Notes: generated from the sequence alone by a model not told the origin. DNA of 5,624 nucleotides from Thermoplasmata archaeon (GCA_013331315.1 DUGQ01000130.1:19479-25102), one strand, 5' to 3'. Shown: positions 1 to 4,818, counted from the stretch's first letter. Numbers and translations are program-made.

Positions 1-177
1 GACTTCCTCGTGGAGATCGACGATTTCCCGTCGAGGTCGGAGGCGATCCGCGCGGCCATCAGGGACCTGATATACTCCCGGCTGGAACTCGTCGTCGACA
101 GGATGAAGAAGTTCGAGCACGCAGAACAGACGCTGGCGTCGATAAGGACATACGAGGAAGAATACCTGAAGAAGTAG
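1..177 (+). CDS. Ribbon-helix-helix (CopG-like) DNA-binding protein, 3' end only
   Basis: The last 58 residues of a gene that enters from the left edge and stops at TAG 175-177. Visible residues 3-24 contain a hydrophobic stretch, then FPSRSEAIRAAIRDLIYSRL. The SRSEAIR(A/E)A(I/L)R block is the second helix of ribbon-helix-helix (MetJ/Arc/CopG) regulators, which normally follows a short DNA-reading beta strand lying outside the window. The tail after the domain is about 30 residues, charged and helical (RMKKFEHAEQ, YEEEYLKK), and could form a coiled coil or an effector contact. Small RHH proteins of roughly 90 residues are common dimeric regulators in archaea; the target here cannot be told. 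It converges on the PAC2-family gene with 126 nt between the stops. Membership in the RHH fold is well supported; any more specific role is not. Confidence 0.85.
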   Translation, partial: DFLVEIDDFPSRSEAIRAAIRDLIYSRLELVVDRMKKFEHAEQTLASIRTYEEEYLKK

Positions 178-250
178 TCAGAATCGGGATGGGATGCACT
201 CTAACTACTCTTTATTCCTCGCCTCACGAATCAGGATTACCTCCCCCCTA

Positions 251-262
251 TTTTTTCATTTT
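251..262 (+). terminator. Poly-T transcription terminator for the RHH gene
   Basis: T6 at 251-256 and T4 at 259-262 follow a C-run about 75 nt past the RHH stop. Archaeal RNA polymerase terminates intrinsically at U-tracts without needing a strong hairpin, so this is the likely end of the plus-strand transcript. A weaker T-rich patch sits near 208-218. I see no comparable minus-strand T-run for the converging operon. Confidence 0.5.
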
Positions 263-303
263 CGACCGGGAAACAGAGGTATCCAGAGACTCATCCAGTC
301 GCT

Positions 304-1062
304 TCAGCCGATGTAGCCGAGGTCTTCCTTCCTCGGCTCGGGCTGGGGCTCGGACTCCTTGAGCTTCGATGTCAGCATGTCTATCTGCTGCGCCTTGTCC
401 TCGAGGTCCGTGAAGTCCAACTTCACCTCGAGTATCTTCGAGAGCACCTCGAGCACCGCCTGCGCGGCCTTCGGGTCGACGAAGTATCCCGAGGTCTCGC
501 CCATCAAGCAGACGCTGCGCATGCCCAGGATCTTGCCGAGGCCGAGCAGTAGGCCGCTCGCCCCGACTATGCCGCTCCCTGGCTCGCCTTTGGAGAAAGT
601 CACGCCGTACTCCTTCATCTCCTCGACCAGTCCCTCGTCGGTCACCGCCCCGAGGACCCTTGGCCTCTCGATCAGCTTGCCGAGGCCGTACCCGCCCAGA
701 GTGTAGGTCATCTCGACGCCGAGCTCCTTCGCTATCTGCAGAGTCCTATCAGACAGCTCATACTGGCCGTCGGGCGTGAGACCCTGGTAGTCGCCTATCA
801 GTATGACGAGGTCGTTCTTCGCGTCCGGCCGCTTCACATAGTACATCTCGTTGCTCACGAGCTTGATAACGCCAGAATCGTTGACGAGCACCTGTGGTGG
901 GAAGAACTTCGAGAATATCTCCAGGAACTTGACCGCCTTCAGCTGGTCGACCAGATGTTCGGCCGCGAGCTTGCCGACGTTCCCCACGCCGGGCAGACCC
1001 TCTATCATTATCGGCCTGTTCAGCTCGGGCTTCTCCTTGTAGACAGTGACGACATCATCCAT
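304..1062 (-). CDS. PAC2-family protein (proteasome-assembly-chaperone-like)
   Basis: 252 residues, a full-length archaeal PAC2-family protein (PF09754 type, often labelled 'ATP-grasp superfamily' in older annotation). Characteristic glycine-rich signatures are EGLPGVGNVGK at 21-31, GDYQGLTPDGQYEL near 90-103, GGYGLGK at 123-129, GASGLLLGLGK at 167-177 and GETSGYFVDPKAA at 188-200. The tail (about 205-252) is helical, then charged and proline-rich (EPQPEPRKED), ending LGYIG. Eukaryotic PAC2 helps assemble the 20S proteasome alpha ring, and archaeal relatives (PbaA/PbaB) have been linked to proteasome assembly or unfolded-protein handling; the role of this member is inferred from family. It is the last gene of the L44e operon: ATG 1062-1060 lies 6 nt after the nop10 stop. 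No well-spaced SD is visible (AAGGAG is about 18 nt upstream), so translation may depend on coupling to nop10. Confidence 0.9.
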   Translation of the reverse strand: MDDVVTVYKEKPELNRPIMIEGLPGVGNVGKLAAEHLVDQLKAVKFLEIFSKFFPPQVLVNDSGVIKLVSNEMYYVKRPDAKNDLVILIGDYQGLTPDGQYELSDRTLQIAKELGVEMTYTLGGYGLGKLIERPRVLGAVTDEGLVEEMKEYGVTFSKGEPGSGIVGASGLLLGLGKILGMRSVCLMGETSGYFVDPKAAQAVLEVLSKILEVKLDFTDLEDKAQQIDMLTSKLKESEPQPEPRKEDLGYIG

Positions 1063-1068
1063 CTTCAG

Positions 1069-1236
1069 CTACCCCGAAATCTCCTTCTTCAGCCTTCGCC
1101 TGTACTCGCCGTACTTGTCGCTCGGTGAGTACTTGGCGGGGATTGGCATGAATGTTGCGCCTCCGCACGAAGGGCAGGCATCCTTGAGAGTGTACTTCTG
1201 ACAGGAGGGACACCTCCTGAGGAGGGTCTTTGTCAC
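1069..1236 (-). CDS. nop10: Nop10, H/ACA ribonucleoprotein subunit
   Basis: 55 residues, the normal size for archaeal Nop10. It is the small subunit of H/ACA guide RNPs, where it binds Cbf5 and helps place substrate RNA for rRNA pseudouridylation. A zinc ribbon is formed by C9-C12 and C21-C24 in CPSCQKYTLKDACPSC, followed by the conserved linker and helix PIPAKYSPSDKYGEYRRRLKK (31-51, shown shortened: PAKYSPSDKYGEYRR). The start is GTG 1236-1234, whose last two bases plus the next form the aif2a stop, a GTGA overlap. GGAGG at 1245-1241, inside the Lys/Glu codons that end aif2a, is the SD, 4 nt from the start. The same frame stays open to 1734, but that extension runs antiphase through aif2a and is not protein-like. 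Co-transcription with aif2a, S27e and L44e is a known conserved archaeal arrangement. Confidence 0.96.
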   Translation of the reverse strand: MTKTLLRRCPSCQKYTLKDACPSCGGATFMPIPAKYSPSDKYGEYRRRLKKEISG

Positions 1237-2018
1237 TTCTCCTCCTTCCTCTTGAAGGACGCGGTCCCTCCAGTCTCCTTGATGGAGTCCACGATCCTGT
1301 CCACGGCCGCCTTCATCTCCTCCTCGGCGACCTTGTAATCCTCCGCTGTGACCGTGATCCTGTATCTTGGGGCCCCGAGGTAGTGGATGTCTATCTCCGC
1401 CTCGCTCCCCTTCAACCCTACCTCCAACGACTTGCGGATCATGTCGATCCCGTCTGGGGCGGGGTTCGTCACCTCGAGCAGGCCGTCGATCGTAACCGAC
1501 GGGAGCTGGATGCTCTCGTCGGCGATGGATGAGATGGCGCCAATCCACTCCTTGTCGACGCCGAGCGACTTCAGCACTTCCTGGTTGGCCGCGGCCTCCT
1601 CGAACGCGCCGTAGAGCGTGCCGAACTCCTCGATCAGCTTGTCGCCCACCTCGGAGTAGGACTGCTCGAGCGACCGTTCGATCTTCTTCCCGGCCATCTC
1701 CAGGAGCTTCTCGGCCTTCTTCTCGTTCTTCCACTCCTGGATCTTCTCCCTGCGCTGGTGATCGTTCACCTGCTTGAGGGACAGGTCGATGTGGCCCTTG
1801 TCGGCGTCCACGCCGAGTACCCTGCAGACGACCTTCTGGCCCTCGCGCACGTGGTCCCTTATGTACTTGACCCAGCCTGTCGCGACGTCCCTCACGTGGA
1901 TGAAGCCCTCTCGACCCTGGTATTCATCGAGCGTGACGAACGCCCCGAAGTTCTTCACGTTCTGCACGCTGCAGATCACGAGTTCCCCGACTTCTGGAAA
2001 ATCGGCCTTCCTGAGCAT
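1233..2018 (-). CDS. aif2a: Translation initiation factor aIF2 subunit alpha
   Basis: 261 residues, the usual length for archaeal aIF2 alpha. The protein is part of the alpha-beta-gamma heterotrimer that carries initiator Met-tRNA to the small ribosomal subunit. Domains: an S1-type OB fold at about 8-84 (GELVICSVQNVKNFGAFVTL, EGFIHVRDVATGWVKYIRD, GHIDLSLKQV), a helical middle domain at about 88-172, and a C-terminal alpha-beta domain at about 173-253 that contacts the gamma subunit (EAEIDIHYLGAPRYRITVTA, EDYKVAEEEM). The tail is lysine-rich (FKRKEEK). Start ATG 2018-2016 overlaps the rps27e stop by one base (TGATG), with SD GGAGAGG at 2032-2026. An in-frame opening to 2210 adds residues unlike any aIF2 alpha and was rejected. 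The site matching Ser48 of the Pyrococcus protein appears to be Thr47 here (VATGW). Confidence 0.97.
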   Translation of the reverse strand: MLRKADFPEVGELVICSVQNVKNFGAFVTLDEYQGREGFIHVRDVATGWVKYIRDHVREGQKVVCRVLGVDADKGHIDLSLKQVNDHQRREKIQEWKNEKKAEKLLEMAGKKIERSLEQSYSEVGDKLIEEFGTLYGAFEEAAANQEVLKSLGVDKEWIGAISSIADESIQLPSVTIDGLLEVTNPAPDGIDMIRKSLEVGLKGSEAEIDIHYLGAPRYRITVTAEDYKVAEEEMKAAVDRIVDSIKETGGTASFKRKEEK

Positions 2019-2203
2019 CACTGAACCTCTCCGAGCATCTCGCCCCGCACCTCGCCCTTGCCACCCGTGGGTTTCACCAAGGTGGCGCCGCACACGTGAC
2101 ACTTGACGTGGGTGGCGGGCTTGTTGAAGGCGGTCTGCTCGTTGCCACAGTCCTGGCATTTGACGTTGATGAACTTGCTCTTGGGAGACGGGATGGCGCT
2201 CAT
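2018..2203 (-). CDS. rps27e: 30S ribosomal protein S27e
   Basis: 61 residues, a normal archaeal S27e. It is a zinc-ribbon protein of the small ribosomal subunit with four cysteines in the pattern C16-X2-C19 and C35-X2-C38 ([26 protein letters not shown]), then the typical LVKPTGGKG segment at 42-50. The last 10 residues ([10 protein letters not shown]) are a somewhat acidic extension beyond the conserved core, which often ends soon after the PTGGK segment. Start ATG 2203-2201 is 3 nt after the L44e stop and has a strong SD, AAGGAGG at 2218-2212, lying in the end of rpl44e. An ATG at 2210 belongs to another frame that reads into the aif2a frame and is not the start. Confidence 0.97.
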   Translation of the reverse strand: MSAIPSPKSKFINVKCQDCGNEQTAFNKPATHVKCHVCGATLVKPTGGKGEVRGEMLGEVQ

Positions 2204-2206
2204 CGG

Positions 2207-2488
2207 TCATGCCTCCTTGAGTTCGAATGTCTTAGCCCTGATGCAAGGCCTCTGATAGGCCTTCTTGCAGACCTTGCACCTGTAGCGAAGGTTCACCCTC
2301 GTAGTCGGCTTCTGACGGCCCTCGTACTTGGGCCTCGGGAAACCGCCGTAACCGGAGGTCGCCCTGCGGTACCTCCTCTGACCCCGCTTGAGCTCGCTCC
2401 TCGGCCTGGTCTTGACACGCTCGATCTCCTGGTCCGTGTGCTTCTTGCATTTCGGGCAGTAGCCTTTTGTAACTCTAGGTCTCTTCAT
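2207..2488 (-). CDS. rpl44e: 50S ribosomal protein L44e
   Basis: 93 residues, the normal archaeal length. L44e (eL42) sits near the E site of the large ribosomal subunit and binds zinc through CPKC (C11, C14) and CKVC (C71, C74). The conserved middle GYGGFPRPKYEG (46-57) and RVNLRYRCKVCKKA (64-77) identify it without doubt. Start ATG 2488-2486 gives the canonical N-terminus MKRPRVTKGYCPKC; a 43-residue in-frame extension to 2617 has no family counterpart and crosses the promoter. There is no strong SD, only AAGG near 2504-2501, which fits a first gene read from a short leader. A TATA-like TTTAATAT at 2542-2535 would start the mRNA about 24 nt before the ATG. This gene heads the five-gene minus-strand operon. 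Confidence 0.97.
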   Translation of the reverse strand: MKRPRVTKGYCPKCKKHTDQEIERVKTRPRSELKRGQRRYRRATSGYGGFPRPKYEGRQKPTTRVNLRYRCKVCKKAYQRPCIRAKTFELKEA

Positions 2489-2534
2489 CTCAATCAGCGG
2501 CCTTGTGGGACAGGAGACGAGTAAGCGGGAACTC

Positions 2535-2542
2535 ATATTAAA
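2535..2542 (-). promoter_or_regulatory. Proximal TATA box of the rpl44e operon
   Basis: On the minus strand this reads TTTAATAT within otherwise GC-rich DNA, preceded by AATGC in the BRE position. Archaeal transcription starts about 25 nt downstream of the TATA centre, so the start would fall near 2512 and leave a leader of about 24 nt before the L44e ATG. Assigned from position and composition only. Confidence 0.6.
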
Positions 2543-2620
2543 GCATTGCCGATTCAGCCGCTTGAGCCACACCCTGTCCAGGGAGGGTATGCGGGGAACC
2601 CCTCTCTGCCAGTCCAATTA
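2543..2620. other. GC-rich non-coding island with hairpin between two AT-rich promoter zones
   Basis: This stretch has no convincing gene. It contains ACACCCT (2569-2575) and AGGGTAT (2584-2590), which pair into a 7-bp stem with one G-U wobble when transcribed leftward and an 8-nt loop, followed by GGGGAACCCC at 2593-2602. It lies upstream of the proximal rpl44e TATA box and downstream of an AT-rich zone that could also start leftward transcription. It could be part of a long leader, a small RNA, or simply spacer. I tested it by eye for tRNA and C/D box features and found neither. Confidence 0.3.
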
Positions 2621-2632
2621 TTTCGGTGGTAC

Positions 2633-2643
2633 ATATATTATAT
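2633..2643. promoter_or_regulatory. Distal AT-rich element, possible second promoter
   Basis: ATATATTATAT lies about 145 nt upstream of the L44e start and about 60 nt upstream of the winged-helix gene. It reads as a TATA-like element on either strand. Leftward use would give rpl44e a leader of about 120 nt containing the GC-rich hairpin island. Rightward use would give the regulator a leader of about 40 nt. It may instead be flexible DNA for regulator binding. Confidence 0.35.
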
Positions 2644-2653
2644 CCGAATTCTA

Positions 2654-2678
2654 ATGGTAAACAATAAATATATGGTAA
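2654..2678 (+). repeat. ATGGTAA direct repeat, 18-nt spacing
   Basis: ATGGTAA occurs at 2654-2660 and again at 2672-2678. The two 18-nt units starting with it match at 13 positions by my count. One copy is upstream of the candidate TATA box and the other overlaps its downstream edge, which is a typical layout for a repressor site in archaea. Confidence 0.4.
2664..2673 (+). promoter_or_regulatory. TATA box of the winged-helix regulator gene
   Basis: ATAAATATAT is centred about 35 nt before the ATG at 2703. Initiation about 25 nt downstream would produce an mRNA with a leader of about 8-10 nt. That agrees with the absence of an SD (the bases before the ATG read GGCACATAAT). Confidence 0.6.
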
Positions 2679-2702
2679 TAAATAATTGGCTAGGCACATA
2701 AT

Positions 2703-3068
2703 ATGACAGACAAGGGTCTCACCAAGAAGGACGAGACGCTCGTTGAGCTTCTCATGCGCACGGGCCTGTCGAAGAACATGGCCAAGACTCTAGTCTACCT
2801 CAGGAAGAAGGAGGAGACGACGTCTGTCGAGATAGAGAGCGCCACGGGCCTTCGGCAGCCCGAGGTGTCCATCGCGATGCAGGACCTGCGCAGGAGGAAG
2901 TGGGTCACGAAGCGGGACATCAAGAAGGAGGGCAAGGGGCGGCCAGTCCACTCGAACAAGCTAGCGATTCCTTTTGAGAAGATCGTCGACATCATAGAGG
3001 CCGAGGAGAAGAAGAAGATCGAGACGATCGAGAGCAACATAAAGCAGCTCAAGGAGCTCGCGAAGTAG
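2703..3068 (+). CDS. Winged helix-turn-helix transcriptional regulator
   Basis: 121 residues. An N-terminal helix pair (about 10-36, ETLVELLMRTGLSKNMAKTL) precedes a helix-turn-helix at about 39-67, where TSVEIESATGLRQPEVSIAM is the turn plus recognition helix. A basic wing follows at about 68-88 (KRDIKKEGKGRPVHSN), then a charged helix at 91-121 (IIEAEEKKKIETIESNIKQL) likely to form a dimer coiled coil. It resembles small archaeal MarR/TrmB/ArsR-like single-domain regulators; the GLRQPEVSIAM segment recalls a family of short archaeal predicted regulators (COG4738 type, from memory). There is no ligand domain, so it may sense through the coiled coil or act as a DNA-binding structural factor. 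The target is unknown; the repeats in its own upstream region suggest autoregulation. Its stop abuts the rpiA stop exactly. Start ATG 2703 is the first in frame after the TATA box. Confidence 0.9.
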   Translation: MTDKGLTKKDETLVELLMRTGLSKNMAKTLVYLRKKEETTSVEIESATGLRQPEVSIAMQDLRRRKWVTKRDIKKEGKGRPVHSNKLAIPFEKIVDIIEAEEKKKIETIESNIKQLKELAK

Positions 3069-3767
3069 CTAGACTTCCCCCTGAGGCGGTCGCTCCTCGC
3101 GCTCGAGAATCCTTATTCCATCCTCAGACGCGACGATGATCTTGCTCGCCAAATCGACGAACAGGCCGCTGTCCACGACACCTGGTATGAGAGCTATCGT
3201 CGCCTCCATCTCCCTCGGGTCATCGATGCGCTCGAACCCGCAGTGCACGATGTAGTTGCCGTTGTCGCTCATGAAGGGGCGGTCATCGGCCATCCTGAGT
3301 TCTGGGACGCAGCCCAGCGCGGCGAGCTTCCTCATCGTGCTCTTGTGAGAGTACATGACGATCTCGACAGGCAGGGGCGCCTTCTGGCAGAGGAAGTCGA
3401 CCTCCTTTGAGGTGTCCACTACGATCAGTTCGACACTGGACGAAGACGCCACCATCTTCTCCCTGACGAGCGCGCCTCCCAGACCCTTGACCAGGTTCAA
3501 CTTCGAGTCGAACTCATCGGCCCCGTCGATGGTCAGGTCGACATGGGGGTGGTCGTCCAGTTCACCGACGTGGATCCCGACGGCGCGCCCGAGGAGATCC
3601 GACGCGATGGATGTGGGAATCCCGATGATCTCGATGCCCTCTTCCTTCACCTTCTCGCCTATGAGTTGTATGGCCTTGTTCGCGGTCGAGCCGCTCCCCA
3701 GGCCGACGACCATGCCGTCCTCGACATACTTCACCGCCTCCCTGGCGGCCATCTCCTTCAGATCCAC
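3069..3767 (-). CDS. rpiA: Ribose 5-phosphate isomerase A
   Basis: 232 residues, close to the family norm. It interconverts ribose 5-phosphate and ribulose 5-phosphate in the cytoplasm, feeding nucleotide and cofactor synthesis. Signatures: phosphate-binding GLGSGSTA at 22-29, GIPTS at about 49-53, TIDGADE at 79-85, KGLGGALVREK at 94-104, APLPVEIV at about 130-137 and IPGVVDSGLF at about 194-203. The residues matching the E. coli catalytic set D81, D84, K94 and E103 fall at the same numbers with this start. I chose GTG 3767-3765 because GGAG of GGGAGTGAT lies 7 nt upstream, much like the ideal SD. A GTG at 3809 would overlap the previous gene by 38 nt and add a non-conserved leader; ATG 3752 would cut conserved sequence and has its purine run touching the start. 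The gap to the upstream stop is 4 nt, so the two are co-transcribed. Confidence 0.96.
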   Translation of the reverse strand: MDLKEMAAREAVKYVEDGMVVGLGSGSTANKAIQLIGEKVKEEGIEIIGIPTSIASDLLGRAVGIHVGELDDHPHVDLTIDGADEFDSKLNLVKGLGGALVREKMVASSSSVELIVVDTSKEVDFLCQKAPLPVEIVMYSHKSTMRKLAALGCVPELRMADDRPFMSDNGNYIVHCGFERIDDPREMEATIALIPGVVDSGLFVDLASKIIVASEDGIRILEREERPPQGEV

Positions 3768-3771
3768 TTCA

Positions 3772-4551
3772 TCACTCCCTGGACGCCCTCCCTCTTGCCT
3801 TTCCGACACCGGGCTTCACGCCGAAGTTCCGGGCTACGACTTCGGACAGATTGTCCACTATGTACTCGTCGATCCTTCCACCCTTCTCGGCGGATGATCC
3901 GCGGGAGTCGCCCATCACCCCGGTCGGTATGAACTTCTCCGGCTCCGGAAGTATCATGTACTTCGGGGGGCGAGTTCTTCCGACAGGTCTGGACCGACCG
4001 ACTAGGTCCGGCCGGATCCCGAGCATCCTCGAAGTCTCGATCTGTCCAGCGTGGCCGTCGTCTCTTGGGAACTCCTTTCCCGCGAGATCATAGGCTATGT
4101 CGTAGTCGGACAGGACCATTGCCTTGACGGCGGGCGACACCTCCACCGCTCTCTGGACGCCGAGACGGATGGCGGCCATGTGACCGCTTCCCGCGTGACC
4201 TGACAGGACAAGCACCTTCTTCACTCCGTGCCTCGCCAACTCGCTCACGATATCGAAGGCCAGAGACTGGACGGTCTCCGAGCGCAGCGTTATTGTCCCC
4301 GGGAAGTTCCTCGTCGTGCGGCACTCGCCGTACCTGATGGGCGGGAGCACCAACGCGTCGAACCTCTCCGCGATCCTCCGCACGACCTCCTCGCACTGCA
4401 TCGAATCCGTGCCCAGTGGAAGATGAGAACCGTGCTCCTCAACCGAGCCGAACGGGAGTATGACCAACGGGTCCCTCTTGACTTCCCTTGCGAACTCGGG
4501 GCTGGTCATCTCGTCAATGCTTCGCGTCTTTCTTGCGGACCTTTCCGACAT
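3772..4551 (-). CDS. arfB: Creatininase-family amidohydrolase, probable FAPy deformylase ArfB
   Basis: 259 residues of the creatininase family (PF02633), metal-dependent amide hydrolases. Metal-ligand motifs are visible: SVEEHGSHLPLGTD at 36-49 (E38, H40, D49 as ligands), LSGHAGSGHMAA near 116-127 with H119, and GHAGQIETSRML at 166-177 with E172. In archaea the best-known member is ArfB (MJ0116), which removes the formyl group from the 2-amino-5-formylamino-6-ribosylaminopyrimidinone 5'-phosphate made from GTP, the second step toward riboflavin and F420; most archaea need one, so this is the leading guess, but other creatininase-like substrates are possible. Start ATG 4551 follows a perfect SD, GGAGGTGATC at 4565-4556, whose inner GTG (4560) is therefore not the start. 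The gene overlaps the end of the upstream small gene by 38 nt and precedes rpiA by 4 nt. The C-terminus is a basic tail (GKARGRASRE). Confidence 0.82.
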   Translation of the reverse strand: MSERSARKTRSIDEMTSPEFAREVKRDPLVILPFGSVEEHGSHLPLGTDSMQCEEVVRRIAERFDALVLPPIRYGECRTTRNFPGTITLRSETVQSLAFDIVSELARHGVKKVLVLSGHAGSGHMAAIRLGVQRAVEVSPAVKAMVLSDYDIAYDLAGKEFPRDDGHAGQIETSRMLGIRPDLVGRSRPVGRTRPPKYMILPEPEKFIPTGVMGDSRGSSAEKGGRIDEYIVDNLSEVVARNFGVKPGVGKARGRASRE

Positions 4552-4747
4552 GCCGATCACCTCCCGGCGCGACCTTCTCCAGGTCTATGAACTCGGTCTC
4601 ACACACAGGGCAGCGCATGCTGCTGAGGCAGCTCCTTCCGAACTTCTCCCTGAGCTCGACCTCTATCTCCAGCAAGCGTTCCCTGGAGACGGACCGGTCG
4701 CATCGAGGACAGTAGTACACGCCGTGTGAATTGGAATGCAGATACAT
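4514..4747 (-). CDS. Small two-CXXC (zinc-ribbon-like) protein of unknown function
   Basis: 77 residues, not recognised as a named family. Two cysteine pairs, C13-P-R-C16 (YYCPRCDRS) and C46-P-V-C49 (MRCPVCETEF), separated by a charged helix (about 22-38, SRERLLEIEVELREKFG), would fit one zinc site; C40 is an extra cysteine. The last 20 residues are basic (RHVGKVRKKDAKH). No signal peptide or membrane segment is present, so it is probably cytosolic, perhaps a nucleic-acid or protein-binding zinc module. Its end contains the SD and start of the creatininase gene, so the two are almost certainly co-transcribed and translationally linked. Start ATG 4747 has no SD, and a TATA-like patch near 4781-4788 would give a leader of about 12 nt, so leaderless-type translation is likely. 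Codon use looks like its neighbours. The open frame and paired cysteines make it a believable gene. Confidence 0.75.
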   Translation of the reverse strand: MYLHSNSHGVYYCPRCDRSVSRERLLEIEVELREKFGRSCLSSMRCPVCETEFIDLEKVAPGGDRHVGKVRKKDAKH

Positions 4748-4778
4748 AAACGCAATCGGCGAGGCCGTGCGGTTGAAA

Positions 4779-4790
4779 GGGTTATTTCGG
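4779..4790. promoter_or_regulatory. Candidate shared TATA element between the CXXC-protein gene and dph6
   Basis: GGGTTATTTCGG is the most AT-rich patch in the 71-nt divergent gap. Rightward it reads GTTATTT after GAAAGG, a BRE-like purine run, and would start near 4810, about 9 nt before the dph6 ATG. Leftward it reads GAAATAAC and would start near 4759, about 12 nt before the other ATG. Neither gene has an SD, which agrees with short leaders. Confidence 0.45.
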
Positions 4791-4818
4791 AGAGGGCCGA
4801 TACACGGGATGGTCTCAA

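Larger units (their letters stand above)
2614..2689. repeat. 10-bp inverted repeat flanking the regulator promoter
   Basis: CCAATTATTT at 2614-2623 is an exact inverted copy of AAATAATTGG at 2680-2689, with 56 nt between the arms. The arms bracket both AT-rich elements. The right arm is at the predicted transcription start of the winged-helix gene. Perfect arms of this length in a short region suggest a binding site for a dimeric or tetrameric regulator, but AT-rich composition raises the chance of coincidence. Confidence 0.45.

Noticed and set aside
1237..1734. Upstream extension of the nop10 reading frame to 221 residues
   Set aside because: The extra sequence is Arg/Gly-rich, runs antiphase through aif2a and has no Nop10 counterpart. 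The GTG at 1236 with its SD fits the family start.
2019..2210. Upstream extension of aif2a to an ATG at 2210
   Set aside because: It would read through rps27e in the wrong frame; family alignment and the SD place the start at 2018.
2489..2617. 43-residue N-terminal extension of L44e
   Set aside because: L44e proteins start with MK(M/R)P-type sequence right at 2488, and the extension crosses the candidate TATA box.
2543..2620. tRNA or C/D box RNA in the GC-rich island
   Set aside because: GGTTCCCC resembles part of a T-arm, but no acceptor, anticodon or D-arm pairing could be built, and there are no matched C and D boxes.
3768..3809. GTG at 3809 as the rpiA start
   Set aside because: It would overlap the upstream gene by 38 nt and add a non-conserved leader, while GTG 3767 has a good SD and gives E. 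coli-like residue numbering.
3355..3932. Plus-strand open frames opposite rpiA and the end of arfB
   Set aside because: Ser/Pro-rich products typical of antisense reading of GC-rich genes; the minus-strand genes have full catalytic motifs.
4552..4560. GTG at 4560 as the arfB start
   Set aside because: This GTG lies within the SD GGAGGTGATC itself, and ATG 4551 is at proper spacing from it.
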